From assembly GCA_965279065.1 (NCBI GenBank), contig OZ257134.1, positions 2,604,001 through 2,668,000 on the forward strand: a DNA stretch of 64,000 nt, in the 5' to 3' direction. Positions 27,814-36,917 of the stretch are shown here, one piece after another. Below the pieces are notes generated by a model. It worked only from the letters and a program-made list of their open reading frames with translations, did no database searches and was not told the origin of the DNA. This DNA is from JAKAXS01 sp965279065 (GTDB taxonomy: Bacteria > Pseudomonadota > Alphaproteobacteria > Rhizobiales > Hyphomicrobiaceae). Within the stretch, counting starts at the first letter, position 1, and the number at the start of each line of letters is the position of its first letter. Position numbers and translations under genes: made by a program.

Positions 27814-29184
27814 CTAGGCTGCAGCCTGGGGAAGCGGCACGTGCGCGGCCCCGAACGCCGCGCGCTGCCGCGCTTCCACCACATCCAGCTTGAAGCCTTC
27901 GATGGTCTCGTTGAACAGCCTGTACCAGTTCTGCCGCGCATCCAGATGCAGGAACACGCCGCCGAGCCCGATCGCCGCCCGGTCCATGAAAACGAACTCG
28001 CGCGGCACCGTCACCGGCCCCTTTTCCCGCAGCACCTTGTGCACCGTAAAGGCCTCGCGCCGTCCGTATTCGCCTGGCGTCGTCCCCTCCGCGATCGTGC
28101 GCTCGCGATCGTCGAGCAGCGGCCCGTAGATGAACCGCGCCCAGATATTCATGGCATCGATGAGCTCTGAGGACAGCCCGCGGAAGCCCCACGTCTCATA
28201 AGCATGCACCACGAGATCGCGGTTGCCCGTCGACAGCCCGGTGTAGAGGTCGATGACGCCCTGCACGAACTGCGTCGGGAACGTGCGGATGCAGCCGTAG
28301 TCGAGCAGGTTGATCCCCGCCGCGCTGCCGTCCCTGGCAAACACCGAGTAGTTGCCCAGGTGCGGATCGCCGTGAATGACGCCGAAATGGCTGAACGGAA
28401 ACCACCAGGCGCGAAACATCGCCTGGGCGATCGCGTTACGCTCCTCGATCGGATGCGACTTGTACGCCAGCAGTGGCTTGCCCTCGAGCCAGGACATGAC
28501 CAGCAGACGCTTCGTCGACAGCTCGCGCGCCACCTCGGGCACGCGGATGCGAACGTCCCCGGCAAAGATCGCGCTGTAGAGCGTGGTGTGATGCGCTTCC
28601 AGTTCGTAGTCGAGCTCCTCACGCAGCCGCGCGGCGATCTCTTTCCAGATCTCCTTGGTATCGACACCGGGGTTCATGCGCGCGTGCACGGCAAACACCA
28701 GCTTCAACTGACTGAGGTCTGCCTCCACCGCCGACTGCATGTCGGGATACTGCAGCTTTGCCGCCAGCGCCGCACCATCCAGCGCGATGGCACGATGCAC
28801 CTGTCCAAGCGACGCAGATGCAGCGGCCGTGGTCTCGAACGTCTGGAACCTCTGCCCCCAGTTGGGGCCGAGTTCGGCAACCATGCGCCGCTTCACGAAC
28901 GCCGGACCCATCGGCGGCGCATGCGCCTGGAGCTGCCCCAGCTCGCGCGCATACTCCGCGGGCACGGCCTCGGGAATGGTCGAGATCAGCTGCGCCACTT
29001 TCATGATTGGGCCCTTCAGCCCGCCGAGTGCTGCAGCTAGAGCCGCGGCATCCTTGCCGCGATCGGCCTCGACGCCGAACAGCCGCTGGCCCGCGACCTT
29101 CGCGGCCACCGCACCGACGTTCGTGCCGACGCGCACATATCGCGCCGCCCTGGCCGACAGCCGGTTATCTTCGCTATCGCTCAT
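27814..29184 (-). CDS. ABC1/UbiB-family atypical kinase (AarF-like)
   Basis: 456 residues. The family signatures are KVAQLIS in place of the KxGQ motif, PAEYARELGQLQ, AAASASLGQVHRA (Ala-rich nucleotide loop), EEL-DYELEAHH, and GVIHGDPHLGNYSV with LLDYG as the catalytic and metal-binding motifs. Such proteins support ubiquinone synthesis or lipid handling through a small-molecule ATPase/kinase activity. The replacement of Gly by Ala in the KxGQ motif (KVAQ) is seen here. No ubi genes are adjacent, so this may be an AarF/COQ8-like paralog rather than UbiB itself. Confidence 0.85.
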   Translation of the reverse strand: MSDSEDNRLSARAARYVRVGTNVGAVAAKVAGQRLFGVEADRGKDAAALAAALGGLKGPIMKVAQLISTIPEAVPAEYARELGQLQAHAPPMGPAFVKRRMVAELGPNWGQRFQTFETTAAASASLGQVHRAIALDGAALAAKLQYPDMQSAVEADLSQLKLVFAVHARMNPGVDTKEIWKEIAARLREELDYELEAHHTTLYSAIFAGDVRIRVPEVARELSTKRLLVMSWLEGKPLLAYKSHPIEERNAIAQAMFRAWWFPFSHFGVIHGDPHLGNYSVFARDGSAAGINLLDYGCIRTFPTQFVQGVIDLYTGLSTGNRDLVVHAYETWGFRGLSSELIDAMNIWARFIYGPLLDDRERTIAEGTTPGEYGRREAFTVHKVLREKGPVTVPREFVFMDRAAIGLGGVFLHLDARQNWYRLFNETIEGFKLDVVEARQRAAFGAAHVPLPQAAA

Positions 29185-29254
29185 GAATTGCTCTTTGTTG
29201 GAACGTTCATTCGGCGAGGCTGATATTGGGCCGTCTCTGCCGTTTGACTACCCT

Positions 29255-29296
29255 GCCGCACCGGGTGCGGCGATTTCACGGTCGGCGCACGACCGT
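29255..29296 (-). terminator. Two hairpins after the serine hydrolase gene
   Basis: GCCGCAC-CGG-GTGCGGC (29255-29271) and ACGGTCG-N5-CGACCGT (29278-29296, touching the stop codon) form two perfect 7-bp stems in the space between two same-strand genes. No clear T tract follows, so termination strength is uncertain. Confidence 0.45.
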
Positions 29297-30432
29297 CATT
29301 CTAGCGCAACCACGACGATAGCGTCAGCGAGACGCTGCAGGTCTTCGATACCATCGCTATTCGTCAGGATGGTGACCCCGATCCACCCCGGCTTGCCCTT
29401 CTCCACGACGATTGCGTTGAAGGCCGTGTATCCTGGCACCGTCCCAGAGTGGCTATAGATTTCAAGCCCGGGCGCCCGCTCGACATAGAAGCCCATGCCA
29501 TAGGAGAGCGACGGAGTGATCGGCGCCGACGGTGTGAACATCAGCTCGCGCACGCGCGGCGAAACCACGCGCTGCTCCATCAGCGCCTTATCCCAGGCAA
29601 ACAGGTCGCGCACGCTGCTGACGACATCTCCGCTGCCTTTGAACCAGTCCGGCTTGCCGAACCGCGCATGCCGCCGGTAGTGCGGCGTCGCAACCTCCGC
29701 CTCCAACTCGCTGGCAAAGCCGGTGTGAACCATCCCCGCCGGCGTGAACAATTCGGAGCGCAGGAACTCCCGATACTGGCTGGCACCGTCGACCGGCATC
29801 TGCCCGCCCGCGCGCATCTCGATGATTTCCGACAGCAGGAAATAGCTGGTGTTGGAGTAGGAGAAACTGTTCGGCCACGCTGTCGGCGCTAGCTTCTTCA
29901 CCTCACCCAGCAACCGGCTGGCCGGCATCGCGCCCCAAGGATCGCTTTCCGGCGGCGGCTCGGCAGTGAAGTTCGGAAGGTTGGACGTCATCGTCAGCAG
30001 CGAACGCACAGTGATGGGCGGCGCGCCCGGCATTTCCCAGTTTGTCACGCCGTCGAACAGCTGTCGCAGCGGCCGGTCCAGCGTCAGCGGCTCTGACGCC
30101 ATGGCCGCACCGGCATCGCGCTCGATCAGCTTCAAAACGCCGGCCGCTGTGAACTGCTTGGTGAGCGAGCCGATCTGATACAGCGTATCGGCATCGGCGA
30201 CCGCCCCGGGCTGCGCGTTTCCCCATCCCTTGGCGACGACAAGTTCACCGCCGACGCCCACACCGACGCTCAGCGCCGGCGGCTGATGCGCCGGCTCCCG
30301 GCTGGCGAGAAATTGCGCAACGATATCGTCGACACGTTGGCTTTTGCTTTGCGACCACGGCCCGGCAGCGGTCGACGGCATGGCCGCTAGCCCCCACACA
30401 ACCATCGAAACCAATGCGGTTAGAACTCTCAT
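29296..30432 (-). CDS. Serine hydrolase, beta-lactamase/penicillin-binding family, exported
   Basis: 378 residues with a signal peptide (LVSMVVWGLAAMPSTAA, about 1-23). The active-site set of class C-type serine hydrolases is present: SLTK (Ser89, Lys92), YSN (in FSYSNTSYF) and HSG (in YSHSGTVPG). The substrate is unknown; the family covers esterases, D-Ala peptidases and beta-lactamases, and nothing in the sequence or context argues for resistance. It stands alone between the UbiB-like gene and a divergent pair of small secreted proteins. Confidence 0.88.
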   Translation of the reverse strand: MRVLTALVSMVVWGLAAMPSTAAGPWSQSKSQRVDDIVAQFLASREPAHQPPALSVGVGVGGELVVAKGWGNAQPGAVADADTLYQIGSLTKQFTAAGVLKLIERDAGAAMASEPLTLDRPLRQLFDGVTNWEMPGAPPITVRSLLTMTSNLPNFTAEPPPESDPWGAMPASRLLGEVKKLAPTAWPNSFSYSNTSYFLLSEIIEMRAGGQMPVDGASQYREFLRSELFTPAGMVHTGFASELEAEVATPHYRRHARFGKPDWFKGSGDVVSSVRDLFAWDKALMEQRVVSPRVRELMFTPSAPITPSLSYGMGFYVERAPGLEIYSHSGTVPGYTAFNAIVVEKGKPGWIGVTILTNSDGIEDLQRLADAIVVVALE

Positions 30433-30706
30433 CGGGGTCCCGAGCGCTCGAATCCTGCGGTCACATCATGTTAGATTAGCTTCGGCCGAGGATAGGACAA
30501 TGTTACTGAAGGCGTGGCAAAGTTGCAGCCTCGCGCGAAATTTGTCGCAATATTTACCGAGCCTCCAGGAAACTGTCGGACGCCTGCCAGAAATCGGCCA
30601 AAAATCCCCATGATTTGCCAAGTCTTAGCCTCGGATGCTTCACAAGGAACCGTAGTCCTCCGTGTCGCGTTAATGGCCTGCAAATCATCCAAGGGAGAAT
30701 TCCTGC

Positions 30707-30979
30707 ATGTTGAAGACAGGTTCGATCGCAGCAGCATTGGCTGTCTGCGCGTTTGCGCTTGCCGGCCCCGCCGCCGCGGCACCACTGTCGGCGGCCGCCA
30801 ATCCGTCTGCCAGCGCCGCCGCGACGCTGAATGGCTCGGTCACGCAGGTCGGCTGGCAGCGGCGGCGCCATTGTCACCGCGGCCGCTGCGGCTGGCGCCG
30901 TATCTGGGTTCCGGGCGTGAGCATCATCATCGGACCGAAGCACCGCCATCGTCATCATCATCGCCGCCATCGCCACTGA
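30707..30979 (+). CDS. Small secreted Arg/His-rich cationic protein
   Basis: 90 residues: a signal peptide (to about residue 25, ALAGPAAAA), an Ala/Ser linker, then QRRRHCHRGRCGWRRIW, a short hydrophobic VPGVSIIIG, and a tail ending in alternating His and Arg (HRHHHRRHRH). The mature part has at least 15 Arg/Lys, many His and two Cys, so it should be strongly basic and metal-binding. It resembles small Rhizobiales exported proteins with WRR/HHHR tails, without a named family. It is followed 33 bp later by an acidic secreted protein, probably in the same transcript. SD AAGGGAG precedes the start. Confidence 0.75.
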   Translation: MLKTGSIAAALAVCAFALAGPAAAAPLSAAANPSASAAATLNGSVTQVGWQRRRHCHRGRCGWRRIWVPGVSIIIGPKHRHRHHHRRHRH

Positions 30980-31012
30980 CGGCGGGCGATTGGAACTGAG
31001 GAGACACCCGTA

Positions 31013-31387
31013 ATGAGCTACAAGCTGCCGATCCACCTCTTAGGCTTAGCCGCGGCGCTCATTGCGGGTGTCGTCTTCGTCGCACCCGCGCAGGCGCAAA
31101 GCACCGACGGCGACAGCACATATTCGACGAGCCGCAGCATCAACGATGATGATGCCGTGCCGAATGACAACGCTGATGCCGCCGATGATGATGATGCGCA
31201 AGCCGCCGATGCCGAGCGCGCGGATGCGAACCGCGACGACGACGACCGTCGCGCCGATGACGGGCAGGATTTCGCCCGATCCGAGGAGGAAACCCGCTGC
31301 ATGACCGAATTCCGCTCGTTCGATCCGGCGACGGGCATGTACGTCACCGAAGATGGCGATCGCGAACGGTGCCCCTACCTCTTTTGA
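31013..31387 (+). CDS. Small secreted Asp-rich protein with BA14K-like C-terminus
   Basis: 124 residues: signal peptide ending near VAPAQAQ, an Asp/Ala/Asn-rich region (about 40-95, with runs of 3-4 Asp) and a C-terminal RCMTEFRSFDPATGMYVTE...RERCPYL that matches the BA14K pattern (C, FRSYDPATGTY, C at the end). BA14K proteins are exported proteins first described as immunoreactive in Brucella. The acidic middle is likely disordered and may bind divalent cations. SD GAGGAG lies upstream. Downstream, convergent, is an L,D-transpeptidase gene. Confidence 0.75.
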   Translation: MSYKLPIHLLGLAAALIAGVVFVAPAQAQSTDGDSTYSTSRSINDDDAVPNDNADAADDDDAQAADAERADANRDDDDRRADDGQDFARSEEETRCMTEFRSFDPATGMYVTEDGDRERCPYLF

Positions 31388-31452
31388 GGTCAATCATCTC
31401 GAGCTCGCGGACGAAGCTGACCGCCGCTCTGCCCATGCTCCTGTAATTCTGA

Positions 31453-32820
31453 TCAGGGCGCCAGACCGGCGCTCGGAGGCGGCGCCTCGGGATCGGCGAC
31501 TTCCGACAACGCCTGGTGCCCGTCACGATTGTAGATGTCGGCGCGAAATTGAGCGCGCCCGTCCTGGCTGGCCCAGGCGGTAATGTACGTAAAGAATACG
31601 GTCACAGGCCGGCCCAGGTTGACGTCGAGGGCCTGGCCCTGCGACAGCACCTCTTGCACCCGTCCCGGCTGCTCCCAGCCCGGTTCATAGCGCGCAAGCC
31701 ATTCCGCCAGCTCGAACACCCCCTGGACGCGCACGCAGCCCGCACTGAACGGCCGCGAGGCCTGCGCGAACAGCGGCTTCATCGGCGTATCGTGCATATA
31801 GACGCCTTCGGAGTTCGGCATGTCGAGGCGCACCAGGCCGAGGGCGTTCTGCTCTCCGGGATCCTGCTTGAACTTGATCTTCTGGTAGTCGGCCTGCGTC
31901 CAGTCGATCTGGGACGGATCGAGTTCCAGTCCGTTGAAGTTATCCTGGAACACCCGGATCTTCTCCTGGGCCAGATACTGCGGCTCCTTCTGCAACTTCG
32001 GAATGAGGTCCAGCTTCGCCACGCTGTCCGGCACGCGCCAGTACGGAAAGAAGTTCATCGCCTTGATCGACGCGCGCAGCGTCGGCGAATCGCGCCCGGG
32101 ACGGCCCACGATCACGCGATGGCGTTGCTCGACATTGAAGTTGTCGACCGCTTCCAGTTGGAAAGCGGGAATGTTGACGAGGACGTAGCGTTGCTCCACC
32201 TGCTGCTTCAGCAGATCCGACACCCGCTGATAGTTGAGGCGCAACTGGTCGAGCCGCTCCTGTGCCGAAACATTCAAGGCCGCCAGCGTCGGCCGATCGA
32301 CACGGCCGCTTTCACGCAGCCCGTGCCGCGCCTGGAAGCGCCGCACGCCTTCCACCACGTCTGAATCGTAGCTGTAACTTTCGGTGTAGCCGCCACGCAT
32401 ATCGCCTGTGACCGCGAGCCGCTTGCGCAACGCCGGCACGCGCTCGTCGTCGTCATTGGGCCGCATGCTGCGGTTGCCCGGGATCTGCGGCCAGCCGCCC
32501 GCGCTGACGATCCGCTGGTAGACGCCCATGGCCTTGTCGATGGCGATCAGCATCTCGTCGCTGCGCCAAGGCATGCCGTCGGTCCGCAAATCGTTCTGCG
32601 GTTCGACCTCCTTCTCCGGCTTGTCGCCTTCCTTTGACGTATCGGAATAACCGAAGCCGAAGCCCTGCCACCACTCTTCGGCGGCTTGCGCACGCACCGG
32701 ACCAGTCAGGCAGATCACGCCGACCGTCAGAACCGTCAGCACCCAGCCGATGACAGAATGCGATCGCCGCTCGATTGTGAACGGTCGTCCCGCAGCCGGC
32801 TCCAGGCCCTCGATCCCCAT
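31453..32820 (-). CDS. L,D-transpeptidase, YcbB type, with peptidoglycan-binding domain
   Basis: 455 residues from the ATG at 32820, chosen because AGGAAGAG lies 3-10 bp before it. A membrane anchor or signal (HSVIGWVLTVLTVGVICLTG) is followed by a PG_binding_1 domain (SYDSDVVEGVRRFQARHGL) and a YkuD domain with YMHDTPMKPLF (His) and SAGCVRVQG (catalytic Cys). It forms 3-3 cross-links or attaches proteins to peptidoglycan. A clear paralog lies at 42040-43314; both share the VNIPA, MNFxPxWRxP and YITAWA segments. Confidence 0.9.
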   Translation of the reverse strand: MGIEGLEPAAGRPFTIERRSHSVIGWVLTVLTVGVICLTGPVRAQAAEEWWQGFGFGYSDTSKEGDKPEKEVEPQNDLRTDGMPWRSDEMLIAIDKAMGVYQRIVSAGGWPQIPGNRSMRPNDDDERVPALRKRLAVTGDMRGGYTESYSYDSDVVEGVRRFQARHGLRESGRVDRPTLAALNVSAQERLDQLRLNYQRVSDLLKQQVEQRYVLVNIPAFQLEAVDNFNVEQRHRVIVGRPGRDSPTLRASIKAMNFFPYWRVPDSVAKLDLIPKLQKEPQYLAQEKIRVFQDNFNGLELDPSQIDWTQADYQKIKFKQDPGEQNALGLVRLDMPNSEGVYMHDTPMKPLFAQASRPFSAGCVRVQGVFELAEWLARYEPGWEQPGRVQEVLSQGQALDVNLGRPVTVFFTYITAWASQDGRAQFRADIYNRDGHQALSEVADPEAPPPSAGLAP

Positions 32821-33014
32821 TACTCTTCCTGCTTTCGTCACCGCCGGCACGGCGTCCAGTTCAATTGCGGCCACGCCAGCGCGAGGCCTTTGATGCACCT
32901 AAGGCTTTACGGATATGGCCAAAGCAAGACGCCGCCGCCTCATAATCCGTACGTGTAGGCGTCTATCCGAGGTCGTGACTATTGTGCACTAGCAAATTGG
33001 CATATCAGTCACGC

Positions 33015-34019
33015 TCACGCGGCGAAGTGATCCCAGCCAGGATCCCGGACGACCATCGGACTGCCGTCCACGGCCACAAACAGCACGCCATCCCCGTCGT
33101 CGAGGACCCCGATCTCCGTCACCTTGACACCGCCCTCCGCCGCCTCGGCCCTGAAGTCCGCAGCGAGGGTGGATGGTACCGCGGCCAGGATCTCATAGTC
33201 GTCCCCGCCGCCGATGATCGTCGTCCAGGACTTCGGATCGCTGCGCACCACCGCGGCCGCCGCTGGTGACAGCGGCAGAGCCGGCACCGCAATCGCCGTG
33301 CCGACGGAGCTTGCGCGGCACAAGCGGCCGAGATCCTTGGCCAGGCCGTCCGAGATATCCATCGCCGCCGAAGCATACTGCCGCAGGGCCGGCCCCAGAC
33401 CCAGCCGCGGCTGAGGCCTCAGATAGGCTGCGACCAGGCCCGCCGCCCGGTCTGCTGACAATCCCCACACGTCGGCTTGCGCCGGATCCTGGCGCACCTT
33501 CAGTCCAAGCGCGCTATCGCCCAGCGTGCCGGACACGAACAACACGTCTCCCGCATGCGCATCGCTGCGCAGCAGGTTGCGGCCCGCAGCCGTCGTCCCC
33601 ATGGCCGTGATGGTGATGGCCAGCGGTCCGGGTCGGCGATCGGTATCGCCACCCGCCAGCACGATACCGAACTTCGCCTGCGCCTCGGCAAGCCCGCGCG
33701 CGAAGCCCTCCAGCCAACTGTGGCGCGGCGCTTCCGGAAACGCCAGCGACATCAGATAGGCCACCGGCCGAGCGCCTTTCGCAGCGAGATCCGATACGTT
33801 GACCGCCAGCGCCTTCCAGGCGATGTCGGCAGCATCGTCGTCTGCAAAAAAGTGCACGCCCGCCGCCACAGCATCCATGCTCATGACGAGTTCTTCGCCC
33901 ACCGGCACGGCGATGGCCGCACAGTCATCGACGAGGCCGAACGCACCCGGAAACCCGACCGAAAGGGGCCGGAGGTAACGTTCGATGATGTCGGATTCCG
34001 ACACGGCGCGATCGGCCAC
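33015..34019 (-). CDS. thiL: Thiamine-monophosphate kinase
   Basis: Makes thiamine diphosphate from thiamine monophosphate. The 334 residues show the N-terminal DDCAAI metal/ATP motif, the VNVSDLAAKGARP motif, LAGGDTD, AMDISDGLAKDLGRL and GGGDDYEIL. It is the last gene of the ribE-ribB-ribH-nusB-thiL run, 12 bp after nusB, an arrangement common in alphaproteobacteria. Confidence 0.95.
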   Translation of the reverse strand: MADRAVSESDIIERYLRPLSVGFPGAFGLVDDCAAIAVPVGEELVMSMDAVAAGVHFFADDDAADIAWKALAVNVSDLAAKGARPVAYLMSLAFPEAPRHSWLEGFARGLAEAQAKFGIVLAGGDTDRRPGPLAITITAMGTTAAGRNLLRSDAHAGDVLFVSGTLGDSALGLKVRQDPAQADVWGLSADRAAGLVAAYLRPQPRLGLGPALRQYASAAMDISDGLAKDLGRLCRASSVGTAIAVPALPLSPAAAAVVRSDPKSWTTIIGGGDDYEILAAVPSTLAADFRAEAAEGGVKVTEIGVLDDGDGVLFVAVDGSPMVVRDPGWDHFAA

Positions 34020-34031
34020 AGCTGGCCTCCG

Positions 34032-34544
34032 TCATTGTCCCGGATTGAGTTCCGCGGGTCTCAGCTTATGCGCGATGCGGTCCAGCACGCCATTGACCAC
34101 GCGTGGCTCATCCTCAGAAAAGAACGCGTGCGCCACGTTGATGTATTCGTTGATGATCACCCGCGCCGGCACGTCCGGCCGTTCCATCAACTCGAACACG
34201 CCCGCCCGCAGGATAGCGCGCAGAATGGAATCGACGCGCACCAGCCGCCACCCTGTCGCCAACTGCTGATCCACCAGCGGATCGATATCGCGCTGCCGCC
34301 GCACAACGCCCTTCAGAATGTCGGCAAAAAACACGGCGTCGGCGGTCTCGAAACCGTCTCCCGTCTCTTCGTCTTCGCCAACGACCGCATCGCGAAATCG
34401 CACGGAAACGAACTCGTCGATCACCTCGCTGACGTCGGTGCCAGCCAGGTCCATCTGATACAACGCCTGCACCGACGCCATGCGCGCTGCCGTACGCGGG
34501 CGCGGCACGTTGGGATCGGCCGGTTTCTTTTTCGAAGCCTTCAT
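34032..34544 (-). CDS. nusB: Transcription antitermination factor NusB
   Basis: 170 residues from the ATG at 34544 (MKASKKKPADPNVPRPRT), placed 1 bp after the ribH stop. Core motifs RMASVQALYQMDLAG, NEYINVAHAFFSEDEPRVVNGVLDRIA are typical NusB. It binds BoxA in rRNA leader RNA. The first 17 codons of the longer in-frame ORF lie inside ribH and are not needed. Confidence 0.94.
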   Translation of the reverse strand: MKASKKKPADPNVPRPRTAARMASVQALYQMDLAGTDVSEVIDEFVSVRFRDAVVGEDEETGDGFETADAVFFADILKGVVRRQRDIDPLVDQQLATGWRLVRVDSILRAILRAGVFELMERPDVPARVIINEYINVAHAFFSEDEPRVVNGVLDRIAHKLRPAELNPGQ

Positions 34545-34545
34545 G

Positions 34546-35094
34546 TCATTCCCCCGCCGCTGCGCGAGATGCCGGCTTCCGAGCATTCTCGCCACTCAAC
34601 TGTTGCTTCACCTCGATCATGCGCAGGCACGCCCGCGCGGCATCGCCGCCCTTGCCGCTGCGCCCGCCACGTGCCCGCTCCTGGGCTTGCGCCATCGACT
34701 CCACGGTCAGGATCGCATTGCCCAGTGGGATACTGCTGCGCACCGCCACGTCCATCAGCCAGTGATTGGCATTGTTGCAGACGATATCGTAGTGCCCCGT
34801 CTCGCCGCGGATGACGCAGCCGAGCGCGACGGCCCCGGCGTACACTGGATTGGCACCTTCGAAATGCCCGGCCGCCGCCGCCTGCGCCAGAACCTGCGGG
34901 ATCTCCAGCGCACCCGGCACGGCGATCCGTTCGTACGTCCCGCCGGCGGCCTCGATCTCTTCGATGGCGCCCGCGGCCAGGTCGTCGCCGATGTCCTCGT
35001 AGAAGCGCGCCTCGATGATGAGCACGCGCCCCGCGCACTGAAACGGTGAGCCCGCGGGTGCGGCGGACGTCGAGTCCTGCGGTTTTGTGACCAT
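34546..35094 (-). CDS. ribH: 6,7-dimethyl-8-ribityllumazine synthase
   Basis: Penultimate riboflavin step. The 182 residues from the ATG at 35094 show VLIIEARFYEDI, VPGALEIPQVL, GAVALGCVIRGETGHYD, the last being the catalytic region, and IPLGNAILTVE. A C-terminal Lys/Ala-rich tail of about 20 residues (ENARKPASRAAAGE) extends beyond the fold. It lies 5 bp after ribB and 1 bp before nusB. Confidence 0.95.
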   Translation of the reverse strand: MVTKPQDSTSAAPAGSPFQCAGRVLIIEARFYEDIGDDLAAGAIEEIEAAGGTYERIAVPGALEIPQVLAQAAAAGHFEGANPVYAGAVALGCVIRGETGHYDIVCNNANHWLMDVAVRSSIPLGNAILTVESMAQAQERARGGRSGKGGDAARACLRMIEVKQQLSGENARKPASRAAAGE

Positions 35095-35099
35095 GATCG

Positions 35100-36260
35100 C
35101 TACTCGATCCTGCGCGTGCCGACGATGTGCAGCCCGAAAGCCTCCACGCCGACGTAAACCGGCGCATCCGTGTTCGTCAGCAGGATCATGTCCGTGACAC
35201 CCAGATCGCGCAGGATCTGCGAACCGACGCCGATCTCGACCTGCCGCCGTTCCCGTCCCTTGGACGTGCTCGTCTCCGACAGGTTCGGCTTTTGCAGCGT
35301 TACCCAATCCGAAATCGTATGCACGCCGAGATCCCGGATGAGCACGATCACGCCACGCCCTTCATCCGCAATGAGCTGCATCGCCTTGCCGATCTGCGAC
35401 GCCCGGTCAGTCGTCCCGCCGATGCCGAGCAGATCCTGCAGCGCATTGACCGCGTGCACGCGCACGAGAACCGGGCCGCCCTTCGCCACATCGCCTTTGA
35501 CGAGCGCCAGATGTTCGGCGCCATCGATCGTCTTGGCGTAGACGTGCATGTCGAACGTGCCGCCATGCGCGCTGTCCACCTGCCGCCGCGCCACGTGGTG
35601 CACCAGCGTATCGTTGCGCAGCCGGTAGGCGATCAGGTCCTCGATCGTTCCGATCTTCAGCCCATGCCGCTGCGCAAAAGGCACAAGGTCCGGCATGCGT
35701 GCCATCGTGCCGTCGTCGTTCATGATCTCGCAGATCACCGCCGCCGGCTGCAGGCCGGCAAGGCGTGCCAGATCGACGGACGCCTCCGTATGCCCCGCGC
35801 GAATCAGCACACCGCCCTCGCGCGCCACCAGCGGGAACACGTGCCCGGGCGAAACGATATCGTCCGCGCTCTTCGACGCGTCGATCGCCGTCGCGATGGT
35901 GCGTGCCCGATCACCGGCCGAGATCCCGGTCGAGATACCCTCGCGGGCCTCGATCGACTGCGTGAAGGCCGTCCGATTGCGCGATGCGTTCGTTCGCGTC
36001 ATCGCCTTGAGATTGAGCTCGCTGGCCCGCGCCTCCGTCAGCGTCAGGCAGATCAGCCCGCGCCCGTGCTTGGCCATGAAGTTGATCGTATCGGGCGTCG
36101 CCATCTGCGCTGCCGCGACGAGGTCGCCCTCGTTCTCGCGATCCTCCGCGTCGACGAGCACGACCATGCGCCCGTTGCGCAGATCTTCCACGATCTCGTC
36201 GGTCGAAGACAGGAAGCCCCTGCCCTCCTGAAAGACCGCGATGCCCGGGCCTCGGCTCAC
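35100..36260 (-). CDS. ribB: 3,4-dihydroxy-2-butanone 4-phosphate synthase with degenerate GTP cyclohydrolase II-like C-terminus
   Basis: 386 residues. Residues 1 to about 205 are RibB: VDAEDRENEGDLV, GLICLTLTE, DASKSADDIVSPGHVFPL, GHTEASVDLARLAG. The C-terminal half has the RibA layout but lacks the three Zn-ligand cysteines (the expected cysteine-containing stretch reads RVHAVNALQDLLG), so it should not have cyclohydrolase II activity; such RibB-RibX proteins occur in alphaproteobacteria. Starts with GTG at 36260, overlapping the ribE stop (GTGA). RibA activity must come from elsewhere. Confidence 0.93.
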   Translation of the reverse strand: MSRGPGIAVFQEGRGFLSSTDEIVEDLRNGRMVVLVDAEDRENEGDLVAAAQMATPDTINFMAKHGRGLICLTLTEARASELNLKAMTRTNASRNRTAFTQSIEAREGISTGISAGDRARTIATAIDASKSADDIVSPGHVFPLVAREGGVLIRAGHTEASVDLARLAGLQPAAVICEIMNDDGTMARMPDLVPFAQRHGLKIGTIEDLIAYRLRNDTLVHHVARRQVDSAHGGTFDMHVYAKTIDGAEHLALVKGDVAKGGPVLVRVHAVNALQDLLGIGGTTDRASQIGKAMQLIADEGRGVIVLIRDLGVHTISDWVTLQKPNLSETSTSKGRERRQVEIGVGSQILRDLGVTDMILLTNTDAPVYVGVEAFGLHIVGTRRIE

Positions 36261-36850
36261 TTGGGAAACTCCATCATGCGCGCCACGTAGCGCGCGAACA
36301 CGTCGACCTCGATGTTGACTGGGTCGCCCGGCGTTTTGCGCCCCCAGGTCGTTTGCGTCAAGGTGTGCGGAATGAGATTGATGCCGAACCTGCGGCCCTC
36401 CGCCTCGTTGACCGTCAGCGACGTTCCCGACAGCGCCACCGACCCCTTTGGCGCGATGAACCGCGCCAGGTCGTCCGGCACCTCGAAGCTGAACCGCAGG
36501 CTCTCGCCGTCCGGCGTGGTCGACAGGATGCGCGCCACCCCATCCACGTGGCCCGAGACGACATGCCCACCCAGTTCGTCCCCGGCCCGCAGCGCCCTCT
36601 CAAGGTTAATCGCCGTCCCGGGCGCCCAATCTCCCAGCGTCGTCTTCGATAGCGTCTCGTTCGAGACATCGACGGTGAAGACGCTGCCGGCGCCGTCCGG
36701 CATCACGCGCGTCACCGTGAGGCAGCACCCGTCGCACGCGATCGACGCACCCAGCGCGATCGTCGCGGGATCATACGCGCAGCGGATCGCATAGCGTCCC
36801 CCGGTCCGCTCCACGACCTTGCCGACGTCCGATATGATACCCGTGAACAC
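36257..36850 (-). CDS. ribE: Riboflavin synthase, alpha chain type
   Basis: Final riboflavin step. The 197 residues begin MFTGIISDVGKV and show two lumazine-binding repeats: IACDGCCLTVTRV ... VDVSNETLSKTTLGDW and the second SGTSLTVNEAEG, with GGHVVSGHVDG between. Overlaps ribB by 4 bp. No FMN riboswitch fold was recognised upstream. Confidence 0.96.
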   Translation of the reverse strand: MFTGIISDVGKVVERTGGRYAIRCAYDPATIALGASIACDGCCLTVTRVMPDGAGSVFTVDVSNETLSKTTLGDWAPGTAINLERALRAGDELGGHVVSGHVDGVARILSTTPDGESLRFSFEVPDDLARFIAPKGSVALSGTSLTVNEAEGRRFGINLIPHTLTQTTWGRKTPGDPVNIEVDVFARYVARMMEFPK

Positions 36851-36917
36851 GTTGCCTCTCGTCTCAACTCTTGTGTAGGGCCGAAATCAACTGTGCCCTC
36901 GATCCACTTTAAAGAAC

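Noticed and set aside
29296..30432. Beta-lactamase resistance gene
   Set aside because: The serine hydrolase family is broad; the SxxK, YxN and HSG motifs alone do not show beta-lactam hydrolysis and no resistance context is present.
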